A stretch of DNA of 64,000 bases from Candidatus Brevefilum sp. (GCA_029210815.1 JARGGB010000003.1:1-64000), one strand, 5' to 3'. Numbered from the stretch's first letter, positions 29,508 through 39,581 are shown. Translations and numbers: made by a program. The notes: generated from the letters alone by a model not told the origin.

Positions 29508-30026
29508 ATGGACAGAAAAAATGGATTTGCATTATCTGTACTGCGGTTGCAATAGCGTTTGCAGTATTTGCCTTGCTTTCAGTAATTGTGGTTGGCGTAG
29601 GATTCCTGGTAGGCTTTCATGACCTTGATAAGGTGCGAGTGACGACCAGGCAATTTAAGGACGCTGAGGCAGCAGAAACCGTCGGCTATTTTAATGTCAA
29701 TGTCGGCGAATGCGTGGAAAGTTCTGAAGGCGTGATGGTTTATCAAATTCTGAAGGAAGACCTGTCAGACCTGGAACTTGGCTGAAAACCTTGAGATCCT
29801 GGTTTACGCGCCCCAACAGGATGGGTGTCTAAAAATCGTGACGGTTGAATATGCTGTGCCAATCGAATCTAGGGAGGCATAAATGGAAGGCGTTCCCTCT
29901 GTCCTCGGGCAAGATCTGCATTCTAATCTGGTCCTGGGTCTCTATGTGCTGCACGGCTGGGTCTGGCAAGAGAACCCATCCGGTGTGTTTGCGGATTGGA
30001 ACCCAAGCCTTTCTTGTGTAAACTGA
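29508..30026 (+). pseudogene. Degraded paralog of the 19396-19887 gene
   Basis: Homology across reading frames: DLDKVRVTTRQFKDAEAAETVGYFNVNVGECVESSEG, then a frame change near 29780, then YAVPIESREA-stop(29880)-MEGVPSVLGQDLHSNLVLGLYVLHGWVWQENPSGVFADWNPSLSC. Confidence 0.8.
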
Positions 30027-30103
30027 GGGTTAGCACATCAGGCGTTGGAGATGCTTGCCAGGGGGTGTTCTCCGCCTGATAATAAACAAATTTGCTTTAT
30101 GAA

Positions 30104-30127
30104 TCACCCCGGATTCGGGGTGGTTTT
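30104..30127 (+). terminator. Terminator
   Basis: ATCACCCCGGATTCGGGGTGGTTTT. Confidence 0.7.
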
Positions 30128-30301
30128 CTATTGCCTGATTTACACCTTATGATCGAATTGGTTTTGCCGCGAATAAAGTCTATTTCAACTAATCAGGGTA
30201 AAATGACTGGGTGATTGGCTAGTCGTGGTTTTGTTAATGCAACACAAAAAATCCAGTAGAATCGCCCATTCAAATGACTATCAGAGGCTATGAGATAAAC
30301 G

Positions 30302-32353
30302 ATGCCCTCAAAACTTGAACGAAGAATCATTCAATCTTGTTTACCGGTTCCTCTGTTCCTGCTGATCTTGTGCGTTTTGGCTTACGGGCTGTTGATCCCC
30401 ACATTGGGCTTTTACTGGGATGACTGGCCTTATGCTTATATCAATCACCTGTTCGGTCCGAGTGGATATCCTGACTTTGTCGCTTTAGATCGACCCTACT
30501 CCGCCTGGATTTTTATGGGATTGACAGTAATTTTGGGCGAGCGTCACTTGGGATACCACATCAGTGCCCTTTTGCTTTTCTGGGCATGCGTTTTTTTGTT
30601 TTGGTATCTGCTTCGATTATTATGGCCTCAACATAAAAATGAGGCATTGTGGGCAAGCCTTCTTTTTGCTGTCTATCCCGGTTTTCTTGGTCATCCCCAG
30701 GCGATCATTTACAATCACCATTTTATTGGGATGGCACTTTACCTGTTTTCTTTCATTGGGATGGTGCGTGCCATCAAAGTACCGCTGAAAGGATGCCTGC
30801 TCTGGCGTAAGGTTGCCTGGCACCTGCCAGCTCTGGGTGCGCTTGTTCTCAGCCAGTTTTCGATCGAGTATTTTTTGGGTTGGGAAGCAATCCGACCTAT
30901 TGTTATATGGATTGCACTTAAACAAAGCGATATCGACCTGGAGCGGCGGATTGGGCGGGGCATAATGCATATGACACTCTACTGGTTGTCTGCCCTGGGT
31001 TTCCTGGTTTGGCGAATTTTTATCTTTGGTTTTCCAACCTACCAACCGCTCGGCGGTGAAGAAACTAAATTTGTGCTCCGAGACCGGTTGATGGATTTCT
31101 TGCTGCAGATACTGGAGACGGTTTTTGTCGCATGGGGGCGAGCATTTCCGCGTTTATCAAATCAGGAATTTAGTCAACTTTTTTGGCTGGCTTATATTGG
31201 ATTGATTGGATTGACAACCGGATTTGTTTTTATCGTGCTTTATTTTTATTCTCGAAAGAAATCTGAATATCAAGAGATTGAAACTAGTAGGGGTGTTTCA
31301 TTTGGAAGGTACGCATTGTTGATTGCCTTTGTTGGTATAGTTTTTGCTGGTTTGACTTTCTGGTTAACGGATCTAAAAATTGATATTTGGTCAACATTCT
31401 ACAGCAGGTTCACAATGCCTTTCATGCCCTGGGTAGCGCTGTTATTTACGGTTGTCCTGCATTATCTTTTTCGAGCTCGTCTAAAGTTGCCAACCTTAGC
31501 TATCATTGCCATGCTAATCGGTGGATCAACGGGCTTTCACTTTTGGAATGCCAATTTCTATCGAAATGAATGGGTAGTACTTCAACGTTATTTTCAGCAA
31601 ATGATAAGGCGAATTCCAGGCCTGGTTCCTGGAACTTCGTTGGTCATTAATGATTTGCGTTCACTCACACTTTACCAGGATGACTCCCTGACTGCTATTA
31701 TGAACTGGACCTATGCACCTGATAATGCTACCAATGAGCTTGATTACATGGTGCAATACCTGAGTGTGCGATTAGGTGACGAGATACCAGCCCTGAAACC
31801 CGGTCAGCAAATTGAACATCCTATCAGGTCGCTTCATTTTTCAGGGTCAACAGATCAGATACTGGTTGTTTACTACGAGCCACCGGGCTGTTTACGTGTA
31901 CTGGATGATGCATACCCTGAACGTCTTCCGGATGAATTTCCTGCTTTTATGCTGCCCGCCCTGCCCCTTTCTAACCTTTCCATTATCGAAACTTCTCCTG
32001 AAGAAGAGGCGAGACCACCAGCGAATCTCTTTGATGCGGTTCCCGGCGATACCTGGTGTTTCTATTTTGAAGAAGCTGAACTTGCCGCACAGATAGGGGA
32101 TTGGGCGCGTGCGGCTGAATTAGGCGATAAAGCCTTTTATTTGAAAGATCAGTCCAATGAAGTCACAGAGTTATTTGTATTCATTGAAGCTTTTTTACGG
32201 ACTGGGCAGCTAGAATCGGCTCTGTTTGCAAGTGAATATTTACATGAGCGCAGCGGCGGATCTTATGACGGGGTTATTTGTGATCTTTGGAAGCAGGTAG
32301 AGGGGGAGCAGCCTGAATTATTTGGTACGGATTATAAAAAATTTTGTCCGTAG
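30302..32353 (+). CDS. Polytopic membrane protein, glycosyltransferase-like, with C-terminal helical/TPR-like tail
   Basis: Multiple TM helices; GFYWDDWPYAYINHLFGPSGYPDFVALDRPYSAWIF. Confidence 0.55.
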   Translation: MPSKLERRIIQSCLPVPLFLLILCVLAYGLLIPTLGFYWDDWPYAYINHLFGPSGYPDFVALDRPYSAWIFMGLTVILGERHLGYHISALLLFWACVFLFWYLLRLLWPQHKNEALWASLLFAVYPGFLGHPQAIIYNHHFIGMALYLFSFIGMVRAIKVPLKGCLLWRKVAWHLPALGALVLSQFSIEYFLGWEAIRPIVIWIALKQSDIDLERRIGRGIMHMTLYWLSALGFLVWRIFIFGFPTYQPLGGEETKFVLRDRLMDFLLQILETVFVAWGRAFPRLSNQEFSQLFWLAYIGLIGLTTGFVFIVLYFYSRKKSEYQEIETSRGVSFGRYALLIAFVGIVFAGLTFWLTDLKIDIWSTFYSRFTMPFMPWVALLFTVVLHYLFRARLKLPTLAIIAMLIGGSTGFHFWNANFYRNEWVVLQRYFQQMIRRIPGLVPGTSLVINDLRSLTLYQDDSLTAIMNWTYAPDNATNELDYMVQYLSVRLGDEIPALKPGQQIEHPIRSLHFSGSTDQILVVYYEPPGCLRVLDDAYPERLPDEFPAFMLPALPLSNLSIIETSPEEEARPPANLFDAVPGDTWCFYFEEAELAAQIGDWARAAELGDKAFYLKDQSNEVTELFVFIEAFLRTGQLESALFASEYLHERSGGSYDGVICDLWKQVEGEQPELFGTDYKKFCP

Positions 32354-32437
32354 AAGATATGCTGGCTTCAATTAAGTGTTTTTTCAACCAGAATGGATAT
32401 GATTCGCTTAAAAATCTTGGGGTGTTACAATACTCCC

Positions 32438-33646
32438 ATGCATAAAAATATTCTGTTCCCGGTCCTATTGCTTGTTTTTTTTCTAGCGTCTTGTACGACA
32501 GTCGGCACTCCGGATTCCGTCGCTATTCTTGAATCACAGGAAAAAGAAGGTGCTGATTTTACAGAAGAATTAGCAAGTCCAACATTGGTTCAAACTGCAA
32601 CACAAATTCCCACAGCATTGCCAACAGCGACTGCCACGCCGGGGCCAAGCCCAACGCCGGCACCTGCGACGTACTTCTATTTTGAGCAGGGCGTGAATCC
32701 GCTGACGGGATTGCCCGTCAGTGACCCAAGCATTCTCAACAGACGCCCGGCGATGATCAAGGTTTCCAACTGGCCGCGCGAGGGGCGTCCCCATGCAGGG
32801 TTGACCAGCGCGGACCTTGTTTTTGAGTATTTCATTGGCTACCAGATGAATCGGTTCCTGGCGGTGTATTATGGTGCGGATGCGGAAGTCGTTGGACCAG
32901 TGCGGTCAGGACGTCTGGTCGATGCCCAGTTAGCCCAGCTTTACCAGGGAATGCTGGCATACGGCAATGCAGATCCGCAGGTGGATGAGGTTCTGGTTGA
33001 GGTTTTGGGCGAGCGATCCCTGACCTTCAATGCTTTGCCCTGCCCGCCGATGTGCGGGGAGTCAACCCATTCTGCAACCGGCGTGTTTGCTGATTCAGGT
33101 GCCTTGACAGCATACGCTCGCGAAAATGGGATTGATAACAGCCCGCCGGATTTACGCGGTATGTATTTTCAACCCGAGCCTCCGGTGGGGGATGCCAGCG
33201 GATTGAAACTGCGTGTGGAATACGCCAATTTCAGCATTATGGAATGGCGCTATGATCCCGAAATGGAGAATTATCAATTATGGGAGGAGTTCGATCGGGA
33301 GGGTGTGTTGGAAATGGGCTTGATAACCGATCGCAACAACGACAAAGCCGTGGCATTTGAAAATGTGATCGTGATGTATGCAGAATATTTGGAATATGCG
33401 CCAAGCTTGCATGATATTGTCCTTCAAGGCGCACAGGGGTATCAACCAGCCTTATTGTTCAGAGACGGCAGGGTGAATTATGCCACATGGCGCGCCCCGG
33501 AAGGTGAGCGCCCGATTATATTTGAAACACCAGATGGGCAGCCGTTACCCCTTAAACCGGGCAGAACCTGGGTTGTGATTTTGGGACAGTCCTCGCGCAC
33601 AACGCAACCGGCAGGTGGCGATTGGACGATCTATTTTGATTTGTGA
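32438..33646 (+). CDS. DUF3048-domain (YerB-like) lipoprotein
   Basis: Lipobox FLASC; NPLTGLPVSDPSILNRRPAMIKVSNWPREGRPHAGLTSADLVFEY. The 32393 start precedes the signal peptide; ATG at 32438 preferred. Confidence 0.85.
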   Translation: MHKNILFPVLLLVFFLASCTTVGTPDSVAILESQEKEGADFTEELASPTLVQTATQIPTALPTATATPGPSPTPAPATYFYFEQGVNPLTGLPVSDPSILNRRPAMIKVSNWPREGRPHAGLTSADLVFEYFIGYQMNRFLAVYYGADAEVVGPVRSGRLVDAQLAQLYQGMLAYGNADPQVDEVLVEVLGERSLTFNALPCPPMCGESTHSATGVFADSGALTAYARENGIDNSPPDLRGMYFQPEPPVGDASGLKLRVEYANFSIMEWRYDPEMENYQLWEEFDREGVLEMGLITDRNNDKAVAFENVIVMYAEYLEYAPSLHDIVLQGAQGYQPALLFRDGRVNYATWRAPEGERPIIFETPDGQPLPLKPGRTWVVILGQSSRTTQPAGGDWTIYFDL

Positions 33647-33768
33647 AAGATGGTGAGTGGGGAAAAATGTTATCAGGTAGCAGGAATCAGGTATTAGGCT
33701 TTCACGACCCGTCCTGAATAATGTCTGTAGATTTGTTTTGGGATAAGTGTTTATTATGCCTATAGGCT

Positions 33769-33793
33769 GGTGCGTGGAAACCCCCCACGCACC
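33769..33793. repeat. Solo REP-like hairpin
   Basis: GGTGCGTGG-AAACCCC-CCACGCACC, flanked by degenerate TTAC. Confidence 0.55.
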
Positions 33794-33829
33794 TTACAGG
33801 AAAGATTTGATGAAATAAATCTCCGGGTG

Positions 33830-34648
33830 TTACCGGTTGAATAATAATATGAGGTAATACCCCAGCATACCTGCCCAGATCCAGGTGTCGATTCGATCAA
33901 GGACGCCCCCATGGCCGGGTATCAAATTGCCGGTGTCTTTGACGTTTGCGGTGCGTTTAATCAAACTGATGAAAAGATCTCCCAGGGGTGAAAGACACGA
34001 GACCACAATACCTGCCACCAAACCCTGCCAGAGCGGTGTATCGACCGCTAAAAATCCCACAGACCGCCACAGCAATAACAAAAGTAAGCCGCTCAAGCTG
34101 CCGGTGATGATGCCGCCCAGCAAGCCTGCCCAGGTCTTGCCGGGGCTGAGTCGTGGCGTCATCTTTCTTTTACCCAGCCAACGACCTATGGTGTATGCAC
34201 CTGCATCTGCCAGCCAGGCTGCAGGGAGGGCGGTTAGCAGCCATCCCAGACCTTCTGGCATCGCCCTTAACAATATAAAAAAGCTGCCAACCCATCCCAG
34301 GTAAAAGCCAACAACCAGGTGAATGGCCATGTTGAAGGAGGGGTCCTTTTCGCCGCGTTCATATGCAATCAGCGCAACGATGATCACCATCGTTAATAAC
34401 AGTGTCAGGAATACGCCTGAATACTTTTCGCCAAAGAACCAGCGTTGAAAGACAATCAAGAGCATCCCGGCAGATGCAGTTAAAAAAGAAGGTCTGTAGC
34501 CGATGCGTTTAAACAATTGGATGAATTCATATGCAGCCAGGAGCAGCACAACAGCGATGAACAGGTTAAAGACCCACCCACCAATATAAATCAGGATTAA
34601 GACAAGCGGCACAAAAATCAGTGCCGCTTTTACTCGTTGGGATAACAT
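33830..34648 (-). CDS. cdsA: Phosphatidate cytidylyltransferase
   Basis: LSPGKTWAGLLGGIITG...SPLGDLFISLIKRTANVKDTGNLIPGHGGVLDRIDT. Confidence 0.95.
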   Translation of the reverse strand: MLSQRVKAALIFVPLVLILIYIGGWVFNLFIAVVLLLAAYEFIQLFKRIGYRPSFLTASAGMLLIVFQRWFFGEKYSGVFLTLLLTMVIIVALIAYERGEKDPSFNMAIHLVVGFYLGWVGSFFILLRAMPEGLGWLLTALPAAWLADAGAYTIGRWLGKRKMTPRLSPGKTWAGLLGGIITGSLSGLLLLLLWRSVGFLAVDTPLWQGLVAGIVVSCLSPLGDLFISLIKRTANVKDTGNLIPGHGGVLDRIDTWIWAGMLGYYLILLFNR

Positions 34649-34667
34649 TTGGTTTCGTCTGGAAGGC

Positions 34668-35396
34668 TCAGGATTCTTCTTTTAATCCGCCAAAACGTCG
34701 TTCTCGATCTGCGTAATTCTCAAGTGCCTTCCGTAACTCCTCCTCGTTGAAATCGGGCCAATAGACTTCCGGGAAGTACCATTCTGAATAAACAGTTTGC
34801 CAGGTCAGAAAATTGCTGGTGCGCTGTTCGCCTGAGGTGCGGATCACCAGGTCCGGGTCTGGCAGACCTTTTGTAAACATGTAATTACTGACCAATTCCT
34901 CATCCACATTTTCAGGCTTGACCTCATCACGAATCATGTTTTTGATGGCAATGATGATCTCATCCCGCCCGCCGTAGTTGAATGCGATAACAATGGTGAT
35001 GCGCTTGTTGTCTTTGGTCAGTTCAATAGCGTTTCTTACTTTTTTTTGAAGATTATTAGGAAGCCCATCCAGGTGACCAACATGCATCAGGCGAGCGCCT
35101 TCCTCATGTAATTCCTTGAGTTCTCGGTCAATGACGTCCGCTAAAATATGCATCAAGCCGGTAACCTCTGATTTAGGCCTTGCCCAGTTCTCCGTCGAAA
35201 AGGCGTAAAGTGTCAGGACCTCGATGCCAAATTTCGCACTGGCACGAATGATTGTGCGCAGGTTTTCAGTGCCTGCTCGGTGACCAGCCAGCCGGGGCAA
35301 GCCGCGAGCTTTTGCCCATCGGCCATTGCCGTCCATGATGATGGCAACGTGTTTGGGGACTTTATTAAGTTCTTGTGGATTTTCCTGGTTGGTCAT
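34668..35396 (-). CDS. uppS: Isoprenyl transferase (undecaprenyl diphosphate synthase)
   Basis: KHVAIIMDGNGRWAKARGLPRLAGHRAG...LYAFSTENWARP. Confidence 0.96.
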   Translation of the reverse strand: MTNQENPQELNKVPKHVAIIMDGNGRWAKARGLPRLAGHRAGTENLRTIIRASAKFGIEVLTLYAFSTENWARPKSEVTGLMHILADVIDRELKELHEEGARLMHVGHLDGLPNNLQKKVRNAIELTKDNKRITIVIAFNYGGRDEIIIAIKNMIRDEVKPENVDEELVSNYMFTKGLPDPDLVIRTSGEQRTSNFLTWQTVYSEWYFPEVYWPDFNEEELRKALENYADRERRFGGLKEES

Positions 35397-35402
35397 GAAG
35401 TT

Positions 35403-35960
35403 CTAAACTTCCATAATTTCTTTTTCTTTTTTATCACCGATCTCCTGGACTTTGTCATTTATCTTATCGGTCAATTCCTGGAGTTCCTTTTCGCCGCGTT
35501 CCTGGTCATCTTCTGAAATCAAACCTTCTTTTTCAAATTCACGTAAGTCGCGGATCAGGTCCCGGCGGATATTGCGAATCTTAACCCGTGTTTCTTCCAT
35601 CCGGTTGTGAACAACGCGGACAAGTTCGTGTCGCCGTTCTTCTGTCAGCTGGGGCATGGTCAAACGGATTGCTTTGCCGTCGTTATTCGGGGTCAAACCC
35701 AGGTCTGATGCCAGAATGGCACGGTCAATATCCTTGAGGGTTGAAGGATCGAAGGGGCGAATTAATAATTGCCGGGGTTCAGGTACGCTGATTGACGCCA
35801 GTTGAATCAGGGGCGTGTTGGTACCATAATATTCCACGGGCATCCGCTCGATTAAGGATGGTGATGCGCGTCCGGTTCGAATGGTGGATAAATCTTCTTC
35901 GAGCATATCTAAAGCTGCTTGCATGCGTTCTAGAGCTTCTCGTAATGTGTCTTTGATCAT
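35403..35960 (-). CDS. frr: Ribosome recycling factor
   Basis: LEEDLSTIRTGRASPSLIERMPVEYYGTNTPLIQLASISVPEPRQLLI. Confidence 0.97.
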   Translation of the reverse strand: MIKDTLREALERMQAALDMLEEDLSTIRTGRASPSLIERMPVEYYGTNTPLIQLASISVPEPRQLLIRPFDPSTLKDIDRAILASDLGLTPNNDGKAIRLTMPQLTEERRHELVRVVHNRMEETRVKIRNIRRDLIRDLREFEKEGLISEDDQERGEKELQELTDKINDKVQEIGDKKEKEIMEV

Positions 35961-36073
35961 GTCTTTAACCTCCTTGGTGCATAGCTTAGCTATGGGTATT
36001 CAGCATACGATAATAATTCTTACCAGTCAACAGTATTATATTTTCTTGCTTGCTAATACCCGGTGTACAATTT

Positions 36074-36370
36074 CTAATTTTGGGAAACCAGCCATTCAAT
36101 CATGATCGTTTTTTCTTCCGGGCTGACATCAGCGCCTTTTTCGATCTTTTCATCGAAAACTTCTGACCATTCTTCCTGTGTGTAATCTCCACTGAAGACC
36201 CGGTCAGCAGAGTGGCATTCGCTGCATTTTTCGACAATCAGCGCGCGCGTATCCGTCGTGGCAGGTTCTGGCGTTGTCGATTGTGCACAAGCAGCAATCA
36301 GGGTTAATAAAATTAATCCGGTGAGTGAAATAATCATCCATCTCTTAATCATTTTGAGCGCCTTTCTCAA
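36074..36370 (-). CDS. Small monoheme c-type cytochrome-like lipoprotein
   Basis: Lipobox LIAAC; single CSECH heme-binding motif. Confidence 0.7.
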   Translation of the reverse strand: MRKALKMIKRWMIISLTGLILLTLIAACAQSTTPEPATTDTRALIVEKCSECHSADRVFSGDYTQEEWSEVFDEKIEKGADVSPEEKTIMIEWLVSQN

Positions 36371-36442
36371 GAAAAAATCGTTAACATCTACAATTATAAT
36401 CTGAGATTTGTTCTCCTTGCAATTTTAATCAGAGATTTCCTG

Positions 36443-37258
36443 TTATTCCGGGCAGCGTTGGCAAAACCGGTGCAGTGCGAGTGCCCCCAGATAAAACGCA
36501 CCGGAAACCAGGATGATGGTAGCGCCAGAAGAAAGATTGAAATAATAAGAGATCAATAAGCCGCCAACGGTAAAGATCAGGCTCAGTCCCGTTGCAAGCC
36601 ACATGATGTGTTTCATATTTTTTAGATACATGGCACCGATGGCAGCCGGCACAGTCAATAACGCAATGATCATAATCAGTCCGACAACCCGCATCAACAT
36701 CACGACCGATAGTCCGATCATGGCAACCAGGATTACATACAGCAGGTCAACCGGCAAATTGCGCACCCGTGCAAAAGTTTCGTCAAAGGCAGTTGCCTGA
36801 AGTTCCTTATAAAAGAGAGCGACCAGGCTGATGACCAATATGTCAACTGCCAGCATCAACAATAAATCGGTGTTTGTCACAGCCAGGATGCTGCCGAAAA
36901 GATAACTCATCAGGTCTGCTTTGTAACCGGGGGTTAAATCGGCAAAGATGATACCGATTGCCATGCCAATAGCCCACATCACGCCGATCAAGGTGTCCTG
37001 TCGCTGTCGTGTTTTCCGCTGCACATAACCCATTAAAAAGGAAGCCGTCAGGCTGAAGGCGACTGCCCCAAATATTGGGTTGACACCTAAATAAAAGGCA
37101 AGCCCAACCCCACCATAAGCGGTGTGGGCAACCCCGCCCGAGATAAAAACCATGCGTTTTAAAACGACCAGGGTCCCGATGATACCGCTTGCCAGGCTGA
37201 CAAGAACAGCAGCCATAAGGGCATTTTGCATGAAGCCGTAACTAAGCAGTTCAGTCAT
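36443..37258 (-). CDS. znuB: Metal (zinc-type) ABC transporter permease
   Basis: ABC-3 family polytopic permease; operon with ATPase and His-rich binding protein. Confidence 0.88.
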   Translation of the reverse strand: MTELLSYGFMQNALMAAVLVSLASGIIGTLVVLKRMVFISGGVAHTAYGGVGLAFYLGVNPIFGAVAFSLTASFLMGYVQRKTRQRQDTLIGVMWAIGMAIGIIFADLTPGYKADLMSYLFGSILAVTNTDLLLMLAVDILVISLVALFYKELQATAFDETFARVRNLPVDLLYVILVAMIGLSVVMLMRVVGLIMIIALLTVPAAIGAMYLKNMKHIMWLATGLSLIFTVGGLLISYYFNLSSGATIILVSGAFYLGALALHRFCQRCPE

Positions 37259-38040
37259 TATCTTCCCTCCTGGTGTTCAGCTAAAACGCGGTGCGGCAAA
37301 CCGTGGGCGATCAATTCAACGGGGCAGTTGTAGCCCGATTTCAGCATTTCTTCAGTGATCTCTTTTTTGCCGTGGTAGTGCAGGTTGCGATTCAAGCAGC
37401 CGATGGTTTTCACATAACTCGAGATCACATTCAGATCATGAGACACCATCAGAATGGTCACACCTTGCCGGTTGATGTCGTGGAGTAGTTCATAGATCTT
37501 TGTCCTGGTTTCAAAATCGACGCTGACGGTTGGCTCGTCCAGCAAAAGTAATTCCGGCTCTGTCGCAAGTGCCCGGGCAATGTAAACCCGCTGGCGCTGC
37601 CCCCCGGAGAGCTCACGGATCCCCCGATTTTTAAAGTCGAGCATGTCCATCCAGGCTAATTTTTCTTCAACAATGGCGTCGTCCTCATTGGTCAAGCGCT
37701 GAAAGACCCTCTTTCCGCTCAGACGTCCCATCTTAACAACATCGAAAACGCTGATCGGAAAATCAGAATCAAAAATGGCAAACTGCGGCACATAACCAAT
37801 GTGCTGACGTCCCTTTTGTGGCGGGTGACCCATCACCAGTACACTGCCCTTTTTGTAGGGCAGGAGCCCAAGGATGATCTTTAGCAAGGTTGTCTTGCCC
37901 CCACCGTTGGGACCAATTAATCCAATAAAGTCATTTTCATGGATTGTCAGATTGATGTCTTCCAGGACGGTTTCATTGTCATAACCGCCAAATAAATTTT
38001 TGATTTCAACCTGTGTTGCAGATTTGATTTCTGTCATCAC
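37258..38040 (-). CDS. znuC: Metal ABC transporter ATP-binding protein
   Basis: GPNGGGKTTLLKIILGLL; ELSGGQRQRVYIARAL; LLLDEPTVSVD. Confidence 0.93.
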   Translation of the reverse strand: MMTEIKSATQVEIKNLFGGYDNETVLEDINLTIHENDFIGLIGPNGGGKTTLLKIILGLLPYKKGSVLVMGHPPQKGRQHIGYVPQFAIFDSDFPISVFDVVKMGRLSGKRVFQRLTNEDDAIVEEKLAWMDMLDFKNRGIRELSGGQRQRVYIARALATEPELLLLDEPTVSVDFETRTKIYELLHDINRQGVTILMVSHDLNVISSYVKTIGCLNRNLHYHGKKEITEEMLKSGYNCPVELIAHGLPHRVLAEHQEGR

Positions 38041-38081
38041 GTGCTCTCTTCTGTGTAAATGCGAATGGTGAATTACCTCTA

Positions 38082-39008
38082 TTAATCTTCAAGGGCAGCG
38101 GCAAACGCCTTTGCTGCTGCCTCAAGGTTCGCCAGCCAATCTTCAGCCAGGGGGTCGACAACGGCTACCTGTGCATTGATTTCCCTGGCAATTGCTTCTG
38201 CATTGGCGGTGCTGAATGTGGGTTGAACGAAGATTACCCTGATGTTTTCTTCCTCGGCGAGCTTAATCAACGCTGCTAATTCACTGGCGCTCGGCTCCTG
38301 ACCGCCGACCTGCACAGCGATCTCCTCGAGATCGTATTGCTTGGCAAAATATCCCCAGGCAGGGTGAAAGACCATGAATTTTTGTTCGGCAAGGTCGCTG
38401 AGAGCAGCGTTAATGCGGGTATCTAATTCTTCAATATCTTTAACCAGATTGTCAAAGTTTTCCTGAAATTCCTCGGCATGTTGAGGTGCAAGTTCACTTA
38501 ACGCATTGAGGGTGTTTTCAGCAATGATACGGCCGTTGTCGGGGGACAGCCACATATGTGGATCTAAGCCCTCCTCCAAATCTTCTTCATCGTGATCCTC
38601 ATCATCTTTGCGCGCATGGTCGGATGAAAGTGGGATTCGCTGGATTCCTTCAGCAGAGTCGATGATTTCTAAGCTCGGGTTGATATCTTCGAAACGCGGT
38701 ACCCAAACGTTCTCATATTCGAGTCCAATGGTGAATAGAATCTGCGATTGAGAGAGGGATTTCATCTGCTCTGGTTTTGGTTCATAAGTGTGGGCTTCCT
38801 CGCCCGGACCAACCATGACATTCACGTCAACGAGATCACCTGCGATGCGTTCCACAAAATAGGCTTGCGGGAGAATGCTGACAGTTACCTGAAAATTCTC
38901 CTCGTTTGTCGAAAGCTCTGTGTTTGAAGGTTGACAGGCTGATACGATAACCGCTATTAGAAAAAGGATGAAAATTCCAATAATTTTTTTGTAATTTAAA
39001 TTGGTCAT
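38082..39008 (-). CDS. znuA: Zinc-type metal-binding lipoprotein
   Basis: Lipobox IVSAC; HARKDDEDHDEEDLEEGLDPHMWLSPDN acidic/His loop; PEPKPEQMKSL. Confidence 0.92.
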   Translation of the reverse strand: MTNLNYKKIIGIFILFLIAVIVSACQPSNTELSTNEENFQVTVSILPQAYFVERIAGDLVDVNVMVGPGEEAHTYEPKPEQMKSLSQSQILFTIGLEYENVWVPRFEDINPSLEIIDSAEGIQRIPLSSDHARKDDEDHDEEDLEEGLDPHMWLSPDNGRIIAENTLNALSELAPQHAEEFQENFDNLVKDIEELDTRINAALSDLAEQKFMVFHPAWGYFAKQYDLEEIAVQVGGQEPSASELAALIKLAEEENIRVIFVQPTFSTANAEAIAREINAQVAVVDPLAEDWLANLEAAAKAFAAALED

Positions 39009-39431
39009 TTACTGCCTTTCTTCCTGGCATTTTGGACAGATGCCATAAAGCTGCAAAATGTGCTCGTTGATTTTGTAACCCGTTTCCTTCTGGATTTTAG
39101 TAATGAATTCCGATAAGTCAGCTGAGCCGGAGAACTCGACAGCTTTGCCGCACTTTCGGCAAACGAGGTGATGATGATGCCCCGGGGAGGCTAAAACATA
39201 ACCGTGACATCCATCACGGCCGTGAACTCGGCGAACCAGGTTGAGTTCAGACAGCAATTCAAGCGTGCGATAAACGGACACAAGCCCGATGTCGGATTTT
39301 CTTTCAACTGAGCGTTGATAGATGGATTGCGGCGTCAGAGGGCTGGCGGCTGCGTTAAGGATCGCGACCACTTCACGGCGTGGTTGTGTAAGGCGTAAGC
39401 CTTTGTTGTGTAATTTTTCTTGCAATTCCAT
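39009..39431 (-). CDS. Fur-family regulator, probably Zur
   Basis: LRLTQPRREVVAILNAAASPLTPQSIYQR...; HHHHLVCRKCGKAVEF; C-terminal CPKC; operon with znuABC. Confidence 0.92.
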   Translation of the reverse strand: MELQEKLHNKGLRLTQPRREVVAILNAAASPLTPQSIYQRSVERKSDIGLVSVYRTLELLSELNLVRRVHGRDGCHGYVLASPGHHHHLVCRKCGKAVEFSGSADLSEFITKIQKETGYKINEHILQLYGICPKCQEERQ

Positions 39432-39436
39432 TTAGT

Positions 39437-39467
39437 TTCCTTATTGAAAATGATTTTCAATAAGGAA
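39437..39467. promoter_or_regulatory. Perfect Fur/Zur-type operator palindrome
   Basis: TTCCTTATTGAAAAT-G-ATTTTCAATAAGGAA, 15-bp arms about one central base, just upstream of the Fur-family start. Confidence 0.85.
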
Positions 39468-39516
39468 TTTTATTGGGTATATGGTTGAAAGTCAAGAGGT
39501 GGTGAATGAGGTAGCA

Positions 39517-39581
39517 GGAATCAGGTACTAGGAATCAGGTACTAGGAATCAGGTACTAGGAATCAGGTACTAGGAATCAGG
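39517..39581. repeat. 14-bp tandem repeat GGAATCAGGTACTA, about 4.6 copies
   Basis: Copies start at 39517, 39531, 39545, 39559 and 39573 (partial); an inverted copy (TACCTGATTCC) follows near 39630. Confidence 0.9.

Noticed and set aside
29508-30026. Programmed frameshifting in the 29.5-30.0 kb gene
   Set aside because: There is an in-frame stop as well as frame changes and no slippery-site/structure pair; decay is simpler.
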